Positions 26,093 through 36,511 of a stretch of 64,000 nucleotides of DNA are shown here, piece after piece. Under the pieces are notes generated by a model, which searched no databases, was not told where the DNA came from, and saw only the letters and a list, made by a program, of their open reading frames with translations. The stretch covers positions 162,925 to 226,924 of the forward strand of contig PXQU01000001.1 in the NCBI GenBank assembly GCA_003021785.1. The letters run 5' to 3'. The DNA is from Halobacteriales archaeon QH_7_65_31. GTDB taxonomy: Archaea; Halobacteriota; Halobacteria; Halobacteriales; Haloarculaceae. Numbering within the stretch: the first letter of the stretch is position 1; the number at the start of each line of letters is the position of its first letter. The position numbers and the translations under genes were made by a program.

Positions 26093-29000
26093 TCATTCGG
26101 GGAGCGTGTCGTCGAGCGCGACCGCCGGATGGACCGGCTGTTCGTTGAACGACTCCAGCTGGGACCGACAGGACGCGCCGGGCGTGATGACGCGGTCGCT
26201 CGCTGCGGCGGTGACCTGTTCGGCCAGCTGCTCGCCGATCGCCCGACTCATGGAGTAGTGTTCCGTCTCGTAGCCGAACGAGCCGGCCATCCCACAGCAG
26301 GTCGAGTCGATGGGTGAGACGTCGTAGCCGGCGCGCCGCAACACACCGACAGCGTGGTGGTCCTTCGCTTTCGCCGTCTGGTGGCAGTGCCCGTGGTAGG
26401 CGAAGCTTCCCTCACCTGCGCCGTCGAGCCGCTCGTCGAGACGGAAGCTATCGAGATACTCACAGAGCCCGTAGCTGTTGTCGGCGAGCGATTCGACGGC
26501 GGCGTGGTCCGGATGGTCGCTCGGAACCACGTCGAGCGCGTCCGACTGGAACATCACGGCGTCCGACGGTTCGACGAGGACGACGTCCGTCCGGTCGTCG
26601 AGTTCAGGCGCGAGCGCACGGGCGTTCTCGACCAGCTCCGCGCGGGCGGTGTGGATGAACCCCTTCGAGTAGGCCGGGCGACCGGAGTCGCGGGCGTCGG
26701 CGAGTTCGACCCGGACGCCGGCGGCTTCGAGGACGCGGACGGAGGCTTTCCCCACCTCGGGGTGGCTGTAGTTGGTGTACGTGTCCGGAAAGAGTACAGC
26801 GGTGCGGTCGGCGTCGCGTGCTGGTATCGTCGAGCCGCGGCTCGCGAACCAGTCGGCGAAGCTCTCGCGCTCGAAGGTGGGAAGCTCGCGCTCGCGGTCG
26901 ATACCGAGCGTCGTCTCCATGAGCCGGCGCACGCCCGGGAGCTTCGGCCCGAGGTTCGACAGCGGGGCGAACAGGCTACCGAGCCGCGAGAGCGAGTCGA
27001 TGTTGGCGAAGAGGCGGTCGCGCAGGCTCGCGCCCCGGCGCTCGTGGCTGGCGTGGGTGACCTCGGCTTTCAGCTTCGCCATGTCCACGCCGGACGGACA
27101 GTCCATCTCACAGCCTTTACAACCGACACAGAGGTCCATCACCTCCGCGCCGAACTCCGAGCCGAGCAGCTCCGCCTCGTCGAGTGAGCCGTTCATCGCC
27201 GACCGGAGCAGATTCGCCCGACCGCGTGTCGACTGTATCTCCTCTTCGGCGACCCGGTAGGTCGGACACATCACGCCGCCGGTCGTCGACTGCGGGCCGC
27301 GACAGCCGCCACAACCGTGACACAGCTCCACCATCCCCCGTAGCCCGTTCTCGTTAGCCCACTCCAGTGCGGGGTCGAAGCCGGCGTCGAACTCGTCGCT
27401 CGGCGAGAACCGGAGGTGCTCGGTCATGTCGTGGACAGCGGCGGTGTCGTCGGCCGTCTCGTCGGGCATCGTCCCGCAGACGGTTCCGGGGTTCAACAGC
27501 CACTTCGGGTCGAAGGCGGTCTTCAGCTCGCGGAAGACCGTCCACAGCCGCTCGCCGTACAGCTTCCGGTTCCACTGCGTGCGGGCGCGACCATCGCCGT
27601 GTTCTCCCGAGACGCTGCCGCCGTACTCGACCACGAGGTCGGTCACGTCGTCGGCGATTCCTTCCAGCTGGTCGACCCCCTCGACGGTCTTGGTGTCGAC
27701 CAGCGGGCGGACGTGGAGCACGCCCGGGCCGGCGTGTGCGTAAACCGAGGCGAACGTGTCGTGGTCGTCGAGGATCTCCTGAAACCCCTCGACGTACGCC
27801 GGCAGGTGCTCGGCCGGAATCGCGCAGTCCTCGATAAAGGAGAGATGTTTGGCGTCGCTGGTGCGCGAGAGCAGAATCGGCATTCCGGCCTTCCGCATCT
27901 TCCAGAAGGTGGCACGTCGCTCAGCGTCGTGGGCCTCCATCGCGTGTGTGGCACAGCGCCGTGTGCTGGTGGTGACTCGCTCCTCGCGAGCGTCGGTCTC
28001 GGTCGCCGCGTCACCCACCCGGTCGGCCACGAGATCGGCCACCTGCTGACGGCCGTTCTCGTCCGAATCGGCGTAGAACTCTACGAGCAGGACGGAGTGA
28101 GTCTCCTCGGGGAGCAGCCCGACAACGGCCTCGAACTCCGGAGCCTCCGCCGCGAGATCGAGCAGCACGTCGTCCATCACCTCGACGGCACAGGGGTCGT
28201 GTTCGAGGATCGGTGCGACATCCTCCATCGCGTCTATGAGCGAGTCGTAGGTGAGTAGTGCGACGGCCTTCGTCTCGGGTTCGGGTTCGAGCGCGACGGT
28301 CGCCTCGGTGATGACGGCGAGGGTTCCCTCGCTGCCGGCGAGCAGTCGTGCGAGGTTGACAGTCCCGCTCTCGCTGTCGGGATCGGTCCCGGTCCCGTCT
28401 GCGAGCGGCCGTGTCCCACGGGCATCCTCCACGAGCGCGTCGAGGTTGTAGCCAGAGACGTTCCGCTTCAGGCTCGGGTAGCGGCGGTCGATCTCGGCCC
28501 GTTCCTCGTCGAGGATCTCGACGACGGCGGCGTAAACGCGCTCGCGGATGTCGTCGCTCGTCGGATCGGCCTCCTCGCGCAGCGTCTGGACCGGGATCTC
28601 ACCGAACGTCGCGATCGTGCCGTCCGCGAGCACCGCCTCCACCTCCTCGACGTAGTAGTCCGTCTTCCCGTAGACGAGCGAGTGGGAACCCGTGGAGTTG
28701 TTGCCGATCGCGCCACCGAGGACGCTCTTGTCACCCCACGCCGGGTCCGGGCCGAAAGTGAGACCGACGTCGCTCGCGGTCTCGTTGAGTTTTCCGAGCG
28801 TGATACCCGCTTCTGCGGTCGCGGTCGCCGTCTCGGGATCGATCCGCGCGTCGTCCATATAGCGCGAGAAGTCGAGGACGACCGCCTCGTTGACGGTCTG
28901 ACCCGCGAGAGACGTGCCGCCGCCGCGGGGCAACACCGGAATCTCGTGCTCGAAGCAGTAGCCGACGACGGCGGCCACGTCCTCGGTCGAGCGGGGGAGG

Positions 29001-29191
29001 ACGACACCGATAGGGAGCTGCTCGTACGCGCTGGCGTCGGTCGCGTACAGCTGCCGGGAGTAGTCGTCGAAGCGCACGTCGCCCTCGACGAGCGGGTCGA
29101 GATCCGCAACGAGGTCGGGACGGTCCACCTCGCCGCCGGTGTAGTCGTACGCGTCTGTCCCGTCGGGCGGGACAGTCTCGTGGGTTGCCAT
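26093..29191 (-). CDS. FAD-linked oxidase fused to Fe-S/CCG-domain subunit (D-lactate dehydrogenase-like)
   Basis: A 1032-residue fusion. The N-terminal half is a GlcD/D-lactate dehydrogenase type FAD domain (VLPRGGGTSLAGQTV pyrophosphate loop; GAIGNNSTGSHSL; C-terminal oxidase domain with HAGPGVLHVRPL and GEHGDGRARTQWN). The second half has two 4Fe-4S motifs (CHGCGGC...CP; CVGCKGCEMDCP) and CCG-type segments ending CCGMAGSFGYE, as in GlpC/GlcF. Such proteins oxidise D-2-hydroxyacids and pass electrons to the membrane chain. I chose MATHETVPPDG at 29191 because the family usually begins near there; ATG codons at 29218 and 29245 are alternatives. The substrate is not determined. Confidence 0.9.
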   Translation of the reverse strand: MATHETVPPDGTDAYDYTGGEVDRPDLVADLDPLVEGDVRFDDYSRQLYATDASAYEQLPIGVVLPRSTEDVAAVVGYCFEHEIPVLPRGGGTSLAGQTVNEAVVLDFSRYMDDARIDPETATATAEAGITLGKLNETASDVGLTFGPDPAWGDKSVLGGAIGNNSTGSHSLVYGKTDYYVEEVEAVLADGTIATFGEIPVQTLREEADPTSDDIRERVYAAVVEILDEERAEIDRRYPSLKRNVSGYNLDALVEDARGTRPLADGTGTDPDSESGTVNLARLLAGSEGTLAVITEATVALEPEPETKAVALLTYDSLIDAMEDVAPILEHDPCAVEVMDDVLLDLAAEAPEFEAVVGLLPEETHSVLLVEFYADSDENGRQQVADLVADRVGDAATETDAREERVTTSTRRCATHAMEAHDAERRATFWKMRKAGMPILLSRTSDAKHLSFIEDCAIPAEHLPAYVEGFQEILDDHDTFASVYAHAGPGVLHVRPLVDTKTVEGVDQLEGIADDVTDLVVEYGGSVSGEHGDGRARTQWNRKLYGERLWTVFRELKTAFDPKWLLNPGTVCGTMPDETADDTAAVHDMTEHLRFSPSDEFDAGFDPALEWANENGLRGMVELCHGCGGCRGPQSTTGGVMCPTYRVAEEEIQSTRGRANLLRSAMNGSLDEAELLGSEFGAEVMDLCVGCKGCEMDCPSGVDMAKLKAEVTHASHERRGASLRDRLFANIDSLSRLGSLFAPLSNLGPKLPGVRRLMETTLGIDRERELPTFERESFADWFASRGSTIPARDADRTAVLFPDTYTNYSHPEVGKASVRVLEAAGVRVELADARDSGRPAYSKGFIHTARAELVENARALAPELDDRTDVVLVEPSDAVMFQSDALDVVPSDHPDHAAVESLADNSYGLCEYLDSFRLDERLDGAGEGSFAYHGHCHQTAKAKDHHAVGVLRRAGYDVSPIDSTCCGMAGSFGYETEHYSMSRAIGEQLAEQVTAAASDRVITPGASCRSQLESFNEQPVHPAVALDDTLPE

Positions 29192-29304
29192 CGTGTAGAG
29201 GTCGGTCGTGAGAGACATAAACGCCGGGCCAACGGTGAGTGTCACGGGTCCTCGGTCGAGGGAGCGGAACGCTTTCGCCGCTGGCTCCTCGATTACCGGT
29301 AACT

Positions 29305-29760
29305 GTGGCCATCACGGACAAAATCTATCTGAAGAACCACCGGCAGATCGCCTCCCAGCTGGAGACCTCGATCCCGAAGAGCGTCTTCTCCGGAGCGACG
29401 CTCGACCTGCTGTTCCAGGGTGAGAATCTCGCCCAACTGAACGAGACGACACAGGAGCGCGTGCTGGAGTTCGCGACCGACTTCCTCGACTGTGACTGCC
29501 AGTCGAACCCCCACTGCGGCCATCCCGAGGAGAAGTTCATCCGCTATCTGCTCGGTCTCCGCGAGCAGGGGTTAGGTCCCGACGCCATCGTCGACGTGAT
29601 GGGCGACGACTACATGTTGTACGCGTACTCGGGCGACGTCCTCTCGTTTCTCGACGACTCGGTTCGGACGCTGGAGGCCGTCGAGTCGCTGGCCGACGTC
29701 GACGAGCGAACCGAAGCCGCCGACAGCGCCCGGACGAAACGCCGTCAGCTCTCCCGATAG
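29305..29760 (+). CDS. Conserved haloarchaeal protein with Cys cluster
   Basis: A 151-residue protein from a GTG at 29305 (VAITDKIYLKNHRQIASQL). The middle carries DCDCQSNPHCGHPEEK, three Cys and one His that could hold a zinc or an Fe-S centre. The rest is mostly helical and acidic, including DYMLYAYSGDVLSFLDD. An ATG-led frame starts earlier (29239), but those residues are unlike the family opening I recall. The stop is immediately followed by the ATG of the next gene, so the pair is co-expressed. Function unknown. Confidence 0.7.
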   Translation: MAITDKIYLKNHRQIASQLETSIPKSVFSGATLDLLFQGENLAQLNETTQERVLEFATDFLDCDCQSNPHCGHPEEKFIRYLLGLREQGLGPDAIVDVMGDDYMLYAYSGDVLSFLDDSVRTLEAVESLADVDERTEAADSARTKRRQLSR

Positions 29761-31113
29761 ATGGACCGGCGTCTCCTCGCGCGGATCGCCGTCGCCGCGC
29801 TCGTCGCGCTCCTCCTCGCGCCCGGCGTCGTCGCGTTCGTGACCCACGAGCCGACGAACGCGAAGGCCGGCACGACCACCGGGGCGACGGGCCAGACAGT
29901 CGTCGCAGTTCAGGGGTTCCACTTCCGGGGCGGCAGCGAGAAGACACAGGCGCGGCTCGTCTCGATTCGTGATGACGAGGTAGACTGGCAGTACGGCGAA
30001 CAGACGTTCGGTGAGACGTGGTTCTACGACGTCGATCCGCTCGAAAACGGGAATCTGCTCGCGACGACCGCCCGCGACGGCGAGACGTTCGTCTTCGAGT
30101 ACGATCCCGAGACCGGCGAGCGCGTCTGGACCGAGCAGTTCGGCATCGAGGACACCCACGACGCCGACCTGCTTCCGAACGGTGATCTCGTCGTCGCGAA
30201 CATGCGCGAGACGACCGACGGCGTCGCCGACGACGGCGTCTTCGTCTACAACCGGACGACCGGTGAGCGAACATGGGAGTGGCGGTTTCGCGACCACTAC
30301 GACGAGTCGACGGACGGCGGCTACGACGACGACTGGACACACGTCAACGACGTGGACTATCTCGGCGGCGATCGGTTTCTGCTCTCGCCGCGTAACTTCG
30401 ATCAGGCCATCGTCGTGAACCGCTCGACCGACGAGATCGAGCTGCGGCTCGGGAGCGACGGAGCCCACGAGACGCTTTACGAGCAGCACAACCCCGACTA
30501 CCTCACGAGCGCGGACGGAACCCCGACGCTGCTCGTGGCCGACTCCGAGAACGACCGGATCGTCGAGTACGAGCGACGAGACGAGGGGTGGACGAGAACG
30601 TGGACCGTCGGCGTCGGCGGGGCGCTGAACTGGCCGCGCGACGCCGACCGGCTCCCCAACGGTAACACGCTCGTCACCGACTCGCTGAACCACCGCGTCA
30701 TCGAGATCACGCCGACCGGCGAGATCGTGTGGGAGTACTACGTCACGTGGGGACCGTACGACGCCGAACGGGTGGGTGCGACGACTGACTGCGACCGGAC
30801 CGGCGGCTCCGCGCGCTCACCGACGATCGCCGATCTGAACGCGTCGGGGGCGTACGCGCTCTCAGGGAGTGCAAACGATCCCCCGATCCCCGGCGAGAGC
30901 GGGCCGAGCGCGCTCCTGTCATCGATCGGTCTCGACGGCCCGGCGTCGACGTGGGACCACATCGTCCCGTGGGTGAAGCCGACGTGGGCGAGCGGGTGGA
31001 CGTTCCTCGCCGGCGTCGCCGGACTGTCGCTCGCCCTCGGTTGGGGAACGGCGGAGCTGTGGCTGAGTCGCGAGCTGATCGGCGAGGAGATCCGGGCGCG
31101 TCTCTCAGGCTGA
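29761..31113 (+). CDS. Arylsulfotransferase-like membrane beta-propeller protein
   Basis: A 450-residue protein with an N-terminal signal/anchor helix (about 5-26) and a second membrane helix near residue 415-435. The exported domain is a six-bladed-propeller-like repeat ([43 protein letters not shown]) typical of the arylsulfotransferase (ASST) and related NHL-like families. No clear catalytic His pair was identified, so sulfotransferase activity is not claimed. It begins at the base after the stop of the upstream gene. Its 3' end overlaps the convergent HTH regulator by 9 bp. Confidence 0.75.
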   Translation: MDRRLLARIAVAALVALLLAPGVVAFVTHEPTNAKAGTTTGATGQTVVAVQGFHFRGGSEKTQARLVSIRDDEVDWQYGEQTFGETWFYDVDPLENGNLLATTARDGETFVFEYDPETGERVWTEQFGIEDTHDADLLPNGDLVVANMRETTDGVADDGVFVYNRTTGERTWEWRFRDHYDESTDGGYDDDWTHVNDVDYLGGDRFLLSPRNFDQAIVVNRSTDEIELRLGSDGAHETLYEQHNPDYLTSADGTPTLLVADSENDRIVEYERRDEGWTRTWTVGVGGALNWPRDADRLPNGNTLVTDSLNHRVIEITPTGEIVWEYYVTWGPYDAERVGATTDCDRTGGSARSPTIADLNASGAYALSGSANDPPIPGESGPSALLSSIGLDGPASTWDHIVPWVKPTWASGWTFLAGVAGLSLALGWGTAELWLSRELIGEEIRARLSG

Positions 31114-32073
31114 CTCCGGCTCGCGGTCGATACGCCCGTGGATGAGATCGCGGAGATCGTCGGCGTCGTCCACGTCTTCGAGCTCCGAGCGCTCGATGAG
31201 CGCCGTTTCGTCGACCGATTCGCGCCCACCGGCGCGGTCCTCGACGACGTACACCGACTGCGTCCGGGTGATCGCGCCCAGCGACGACATGATCTCCGCG
31301 CGCTTTTTCGCCGTCCGCGTGAACGAGGAGTGGCCCGTCAGCAGCGACTCGGTCGGGTCGTCGTCCTCGGAGACGGTCTTGAACGGGGCGCGCTCGGTCG
31401 GATGCACGTCGTAGCCGACGCGGGTGAGAACGGTGACGATAGCCTCGTCGTCGGGATCGTGCTCCGGCGGCTCGTCCGTCTCGTCGGTGAGCTCTTCAGC
31501 CCCATCGAGCACCTCGACCGGTGAGGAGAGCGGCGTGTCGAACATCTCCTCCAGCTGTGCGGCGACCTCGACGCTGGCGTTCATGCCGTCCTCGTACTTC
31601 GAGACGGTGCGTCTGGAGATACCCAGCTCCGAGGCGAGGCGACCGAGCGACCAGTCGCGGTCCTCGCGGGCGTCGTGAAGCACGTCGCCGTCGATATCGA
31701 CGTACAGTCCACCGGGCGCGGCGTAGATGAGCGGCGGGACGCCCTCGACGAACATATCGACGGCCGTGTCGGGCGAGATCGCGGGAACGCCGTGTCGGAA
31801 GTAGACGACACCCGGCTTGAGGTCCTCGTCGCGGGTGCGGAGCGCGAGAACGAGCGGCGTGGCATTGAGATAGTGGCCGAGCCGACGCATCTCGATACCG
31901 GTCGCGGCGTCGAAGGCGTCCACGTTGGCGAGCACCTTCACGAGGAGTACGTCCTCGCCGCGCCGCGCCGCGAGGTCGAAGCTCTTGGGCCGGACGGCGA
32001 TGCGGTCGCTGACGGCGAATCCGGCGTCAGACAGCATCGCGGAGACGTTTCCGACCAGTGCCTGCCGTGACAT
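31105..32073 (-). CDS. HTH-type transcriptional regulator, archaeal nuclease-fold/Xre family
   Basis: A 322-residue protein. The N-terminal half ([23 protein letters not shown]) looks like a restriction-endonuclease-like domain used in a conserved archaeal family of putative HTH regulators. A central Xre helix-turn-helix ([20 protein letters not shown], about 165-185) and an acidic C-terminal domain follow. I chose the start MSRQALVGN at 32073; the open frame extends upstream into the divergent tiaS region but is not conserved. It is divergent from tiaS (87 bp between starts). The target genes are unknown. Confidence 0.82.
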   Translation of the reverse strand: MSRQALVGNVSAMLSDAGFAVSDRIAVRPKSFDLAARRGEDVLLVKVLANVDAFDAATGIEMRRLGHYLNATPLVLALRTRDEDLKPGVVYFRHGVPAISPDTAVDMFVEGVPPLIYAAPGGLYVDIDGDVLHDAREDRDWSLGRLASELGISRRTVSKYEDGMNASVEVAAQLEEMFDTPLSSPVEVLDGAEELTDETDEPPEHDPDDEAIVTVLTRVGYDVHPTERAPFKTVSEDDDPTESLLTGHSSFTRTAKKRAEIMSSLGAITRTQSVYVVEDRAGGRESVDETALIERSELEDVDDADDLRDLIHGRIDREPESA

Positions 32074-32160
32074 ACAGTAAACATAGTCCGTCCCGAGCAT
32101 AAGAGGGTTGTGGCAATGGCGCAGCGAAACCGCCTTACTCGCCGGGGAACGAGGGGAGCT

Positions 32161-33420
32161 GTGACCGTCGTTGGTATCGACGACACTGATTCGCGAGAGC
32201 GGGGGATGTGTACGACCTACGCCGCCGCCCGTCTCCGCGAACAGCTGGGTGGTCGGTGTCTCCTCGTCCGGCTGAACCCCGCCGTCCCGTACAAGACACG
32301 GGGGAACGCCGCGCTCGCCGTCGTCACCGAGGTCGACCCCGAGCCCGCGTTCGACGCAGCGTGTGATCTCGTCGATAGCGATGCCGAGGTCGGCGACGAC
32401 CGGACGAACCCGGGAGTCGTCGTCGCGCCCGGCGATCCCGCCGACGTGCCGCCCGAGGTCGCTGACTGGACCGACCGCGCGATGCGTGAACTGCTCTCGC
32501 CCGACGCTGCCCGTGAGATCTGTACGCGCCACAGCTACCGAACGGCCGGCTGGGCGACCGGACAGGGACTCGTCGGCGCGCTCGCCGCGATCGGAGCCGA
32601 GACGGCGTGGAACGGGGTCGATACCAGCTACGAGACCATCAGCTACCGCGAGCGCGACCGCTGGGGGACCGACCGCCGCGTCGACGGCGACTCGCTGTTC
32701 ACGGCCGCCGACAGCCACTATCCGACGGTGTGGGACACTGTCGACCGGACGACCGGCGAACTGGTCGCAGTCCCGCACACCCCGGGTCCCGTCCTCCACG
32801 CGATTCGGGGGGACGACCCCGACGCGACCCGTGCCTGTGCCCGCGCAATCGACTCGGAGTCAGTCGAGCGCCGCTGTACGTTCCTGACGAATCAGGGGAC
32901 CGACGCACATCTCGCTCCGGGTACTGTCGCCAATGTGCGCGACGGTCGCGGCTACCGACTCGACGCCGCCGTTTCGACTGCACCCGAGAGCCGACGGGGC
33001 GGTCACGTCTTCCTCGAACTCCGGGACGGCGGGGCGAGCATCGACGCGGCGGCGTTCGCCCCGACCGGCCGGTTTCGCGATCACGTTCGCGCGCTCCGTG
33101 TCGGGGACGAGGTGACCGTCTGCGGTGAGGTGAGCGACGGCACGGTGAAGCTGGAGAAGTTCGCCGTTCGCTCGCTCCGGGAGACGGAGGCGGTGACGCC
33201 CGACTGTCCCGACTGCGGCCGCCGGATGGAGTCCGCCGGTCGCGGGCAGGGGTATCGGTGTCGGGGCGAGTGCGGGACGACGGCCCCGGGGAAAGTCGAG
33301 CGATCGATCGAACGCGGGATCGAGCCGGGGTGGTACGAGGTCCCGCCGTCCGCGCGTCGCCACGTCGCGCGACCACTGGTTCGCGGAGGGTTCGACGCGC
33401 CCGTTCACCCCGAACGGTAG
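32161..33420 (+). CDS. tiaS: tRNA(Ile2) 2-agmatinylcytidine synthetase TiaS
   Basis: A 419-residue enzyme that attaches agmatine to C34 of tRNA-Ile(CAU) so that it reads AUA; it is universal in archaea. It starts [20 protein letters not shown] with GTG at 32161, where the conserved IDDTDS opening sits. Later features include the [19 protein letters not shown] segment, an OB-fold domain ([20 protein letters not shown]) and a C-terminal zinc ribbon (CPDCGRRM...CRGECG). Length and order match the family. Confidence 0.93.
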   Translation: MTVVGIDDTDSRERGMCTTYAAARLREQLGGRCLLVRLNPAVPYKTRGNAALAVVTEVDPEPAFDAACDLVDSDAEVGDDRTNPGVVVAPGDPADVPPEVADWTDRAMRELLSPDAAREICTRHSYRTAGWATGQGLVGALAAIGAETAWNGVDTSYETISYRERDRWGTDRRVDGDSLFTAADSHYPTVWDTVDRTTGELVAVPHTPGPVLHAIRGDDPDATRACARAIDSESVERRCTFLTNQGTDAHLAPGTVANVRDGRGYRLDAAVSTAPESRRGGHVFLELRDGGASIDAAAFAPTGRFRDHVRALRVGDEVTVCGEVSDGTVKLEKFAVRSLRETEAVTPDCPDCGRRMESAGRGQGYRCRGECGTTAPGKVERSIERGIEPGWYEVPPSARRHVARPLVRGGFDAPVHPER

Positions 33421-33557
33421 TCGGGCCGGTTCAGTCGTGTTGGAGACGACACTGTTTGCGGTGCAGCTGATCTGAAAACGCGGGCGTCTCGCAGCTACGG
33501 TGCTGGTCCAGAAGTCAACCTCGGGACGGTGGCGGTGCTGTCGGCGATGAAACCACC

Positions 33558-34304
33558 TCAGACGGGCTGTGCCTCGTACGTTACCTCGACGGCGACGGAG
33601 ACGCTGACCGGACCAGCATCGATACTCGTCGCCGCACTCTCGCCCGCGCTGTCGGCCGAAAGCGCGACGGGACGCCGGTAGTCCGTTGTCGTCGATATCT
33701 CCGCCGTGCCGTCGAGTTCGAGACCACCGCTGTCGGCGAGCGTCTCGGCCTCACCGCGGGCGGTCGCCATCGCCTCGGTGAGCGCCTCCGTGCGAAGCTC
33801 CTGTTTGGCCGCGTCCGAGAGGGTGAACCGGATATCTTCGACGTAGCTCGCACCGCCCTCGACGGCCGCATCGAGAGTCGTGCCGACCTGTTCGGTGTCG
33901 GAGAGCAGAATCTCGAAGCCGTGCTGGCCGCGGTATGCGGGCGCGTCGGGGTCCTCACGGCGCTCGTAGTTGCGCGAGATATCGTAGCGAGCTGTCCGGA
34001 GCTGATCGCTCTCGATACCGGCTTCAGCGAGCGCATCGCGCATCCCGGAGGCGTTGGCCGCGAGTCGGTCGCGCACCTCGCCGGCGCTGTCAGCGGTCGC
34101 CTCGACGGTGACAGAGACGACGGCGCGGTCGGCCGCGGTCTCGGCGTTCCCGACCCCGCTGACGGTGACGGTCGGTGTCGGTTTCTCGTCGGTCATCGTC
34201 GGTTCGGTCGGCTGGTCGTCCATCGTCACAGCGGCCGCGATACCGACCCCCGAAATGAGGAGCATCATCGCGACGCCGACGGTGAGGAGTGTCTGCTGGC
34301 GCAT
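33558..34304 (-). CDS. SIMPL domain-containing exported protein
   Basis: A 248-residue protein with an N-terminal hydrophobic segment (QTLLTVGVAMMLLISGVGIAA) that serves as signal peptide or anchor. It is followed by a Thr/Pro linker and a SIMPL (DUF541) domain with VTVSGVGNAETAADRAVVSV at the start and ARGEAETLADSGGLELDG later. SIMPL proteins lie outside the cytoplasmic membrane and have no defined reaction. The ATG at 34304 was preferred to the one at 34337 because it opens directly onto the signal peptide. The short downstream gap to 33421 shows no other feature. Confidence 0.85.
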   Translation of the reverse strand: MRQQTLLTVGVAMMLLISGVGIAAAVTMDDQPTEPTMTDEKPTPTVTVSGVGNAETAADRAVVSVTVEATADSAGEVRDRLAANASGMRDALAEAGIESDQLRTARYDISRNYERREDPDAPAYRGQHGFEILLSDTEQVGTTLDAAVEGGASYVEDIRFTLSDAAKQELRTEALTEAMATARGEAETLADSGGLELDGTAEISTTTDYRRPVALSADSAGESAATSIDAGPVSVSVAVEVTYEAQPV

Positions 34305-34368
34305 GGTGTCTCCTCGGATACAGGTGTTAATAACCACGCCGATGACTCAAACCCGCGTTTGAGCCACG

Positions 34369-35673
34369 CTACGTCGTCTCGTAGGAGACGTAGCGAACTT
34401 CGACGTCGACGTCCTCACCGACAACAGCGGACAGCTTCTCGTCGATAGCCGTCGTGACTCCCGCCGTCTCCGCGTCGGGAGGGACGCCGACGGTGACGAC
34501 GACCGAGGAGGTATCGTGGAGGAGGAAGACGGGATCACGCGGCTGGAAGCCGACGACCGTCTCGAAGGCGGTCAGCTCGGGATACGGCCCGTCGTCGGCG
34601 AACAGTTCGGCGACCTCGCTCTCGACGGTGGATTCGACCGCCGAGGTCTGATAGGTGTCGTAGGTGACGCCGCCGAGGAACGCCGACAGGACGACGATAA
34701 CACCCATGAGTGTGGCAACCCGGCGGAGAGTCGCGGCGCGGGCGTCGTCCTTGCGGAAGAGGCCGGCCGGTCGGTAGCCCGCGTACCACAACACGCCGAG
34801 CGCGGCGAGATTGATCGAGAGGAGGTTCACGACGACCAGTACGCCCGAGGAGATCGCCATCGAGAGGCTCCCGTAGGCGATACCGACGCCGACGGTTGCC
34901 GCCGGGGGGACCAGCGCCACGGCAATCATCACGCCCACGAGCGCGGAGGAGACGCCCGTGGTCAGCGAGACCGCACCCGCGATCCCCGAGCCGAGCGCGA
35001 CCGCCAGCGAGAGGAAGTCGGGGTTGAGCCGCTGGCGCACCTGTTCGACCGTCGCGGGATCGAGCGAATCGGGGACGAGGTTCAACGCGTTCACGACGGC
35101 GGCGAAACCGGCCGCCGCGAGGACAGCGAGCGTGACACCAAGCGCCTGCATCCGCACACCGCGGGCGAACAGCTCGTCGTCGTCGACGACGCTCCCGACG
35201 GCGGCGGCCATCGCCGGCCCGATGAGCGGGGCGATGACCATCGATCCGACGACGGTCGCCGGGGAGTCCAACAACAGGCCCGCCGTCGCGATGACCGCCG
35301 AGACGACCGTCATCACGACGTACGTAGGGACGGAGGAAGCGAGATCCTCGGCCCGCGCCTGTAGCTCCTCTCGGGCGATGCGGTCGTCGCTCCCCTCGTC
35401 CTCTTCGTACGTCTCCTTCAGCTGATCGAACTTCCGGGAGACGACCGTCTCGGCCGTCAGAACCACGGTGTACGCCTGATCGTCGATCCCGATCTCGCGG
35501 AGCGACTGAAGCACCGGCTCGACCGCCGCCGTCGGGATCGGGAAGTAGACGACGCCGACGTACTCGCGCCCGCTCGACTCGTCGGTCACCACGTAATCGA
35601 TCCCCTGATCGTCGAGGACCGACAGCAGCGCGTCGCGTTTGCCCGCCGGGATCGTCACCTGTACGAGTCGCAC
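34369..35673 (-). CDS. DUF389 (TIGR00341-type) membrane protein
   Basis: A 434-residue protein. A soluble N-terminal domain (MRLVQVTIPAGKRDALLSVL..., about 1-90) precedes a block of about seven or eight membrane helices that contains the DUF389 signatures SPATVVGSMVIAPLIGPAMA and VALVPPAATVGVGIA. A soluble C-terminal tail follows (about 345-434). The family is widespread and of unknown function; transport has been proposed. The gene stands alone on the minus strand. Confidence 0.88.
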   Translation of the reverse strand: MRLVQVTIPAGKRDALLSVLDDQGIDYVVTDESSGREYVGVVYFPIPTAAVEPVLQSLREIGIDDQAYTVVLTAETVVSRKFDQLKETYEEDEGSDDRIAREELQARAEDLASSVPTYVVMTVVSAVIATAGLLLDSPATVVGSMVIAPLIGPAMAAAVGSVVDDDELFARGVRMQALGVTLAVLAAAGFAAVVNALNLVPDSLDPATVEQVRQRLNPDFLSLAVALGSGIAGAVSLTTGVSSALVGVMIAVALVPPAATVGVGIAYGSLSMAISSGVLVVVNLLSINLAALGVLWYAGYRPAGLFRKDDARAATLRRVATLMGVIVVLSAFLGGVTYDTYQTSAVESTVESEVAELFADDGPYPELTAFETVVGFQPRDPVFLLHDTSSVVVTVGVPPDAETAGVTTAIDEKLSAVVGEDVDVEVRYVSYETT

Positions 35674-35753
35674 GCTCGTAGCTCACGACCACCGAATAAA
35701 AACCCGTGTCTCGCTGGCAGTACATCTAATACAGCGTAGTACAACGTTCGTGT

Positions 35754-36122
35754 ATGCCAATTGAAGCGGAGGCGTTCGAGCAACTGTCGGACGACGATCA
35801 GCCACGACCGGGGACGAACGCAGCGAAGCTGCTGGAGTTTCTGCGGACGAACGCGGAGATGGCGTTCACCCAGAGCGAACTCGCCGACAGGACCGATGTC
35901 ACGGCAGGGTCGGTCGGCCCGACGCTTGTTCGACTCCGCGAGCGCGACCGTGTTGATCACCACGGTAACTACTGGCGTCTCAGCGACCACGAAACGGGGG
36001 TCGATGCGGCGACCGGCCATGCGAGTGCCACGCTCGCGGCCCGCGAGAGCGACGACGAGACGCCGGTGATGGCCGACTGGCACGAACACGCTGTCGACCC
36101 GCGCGAGCAACGCCGTGAGTGA
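35754..36122 (+). CDS. Winged-helix protein, probable antitoxin of a PemK-type pair
   Basis: A 122-residue protein with a winged HTH: AAKLLEFLRTNAEMAFTQSE, then LADRTDVTAGSVGPTLVRLR and a wing ending GNYWRLSD. The C-terminal 40 residues are disordered-looking and acidic (ARESDDETPVMADWHEHAVD), suited to wrapping a partner toxin. The stop overlaps the GTG of the downstream PemK/MazF-like gene by 8 bp. Gene order and tight overlap suggest antitoxin then toxin. The antitoxin role is inferred from position and domain, not from a known antitoxin match. Confidence 0.65.
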   Translation: MPIEAEAFEQLSDDDQPRPGTNAAKLLEFLRTNAEMAFTQSELADRTDVTAGSVGPTLVRLRERDRVDHHGNYWRLSDHETGVDAATGHASATLAARESDDETPVMADWHEHAVDPREQRRE

Positions 36123-36459
36123 CGGGTCGTTCGCAGCCGGTGATGTCGTCTGGGCACCGGACCCGTACAACACCGGATCGAAGCCTCGTCCGTGGCTCGT
36201 TCTCTCGACGGCACTCCAGTACGCGGGTGAAGAGTACATCTGTGCCGGGTTAACGCTGAGTGATCTTCCGAAGAACATCCCCGTCACCGATGCCGACTGG
36301 CTGGTCGGCGGTGACGATGACAGGACCTCCTACTGCTCACCGTGGGTGGTTGCGACGGTCAAACACGACGCGATCGTTAATCCACAGGGACAACTAACCC
36401 CGACGTTCACTCGACAGATTGTGACACAAAGCGTCGAGTATCTCGCTGCAGACACGTAG
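36115..36459 (+). CDS. PemK/MazF-like toxin family protein
   Basis: A 114-residue protein with the PemK/MazF SH3-like pattern. [20 protein letters not shown] near the N-terminus matches the GDIVxxxxxPxxGxExxKxRP loop, followed by RPWLVLST, a central SYCSPWVV and a C-terminal helix. MazF-type toxins cut RNA at short sequences. The GTG start at 36115 overlaps the upstream HTH gene by 8 bp. A non-toxic DNA- or RNA-binding role for archaeal members cannot be excluded. Confidence 0.72.
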   Translation: MSDGSFAAGDVVWAPDPYNTGSKPRPWLVLSTALQYAGEEYICAGLTLSDLPKNIPVTDADWLVGGDDDRTSYCSPWVVATVKHDAIVNPQGQLTPTFTRQIVTQSVEYLAADT

Positions 36460-36511
36460 CGACGCCGGGGGACTCCACGGGCGTTATCCCGTTCGGCCCG
36501 CTACGAGCGGT

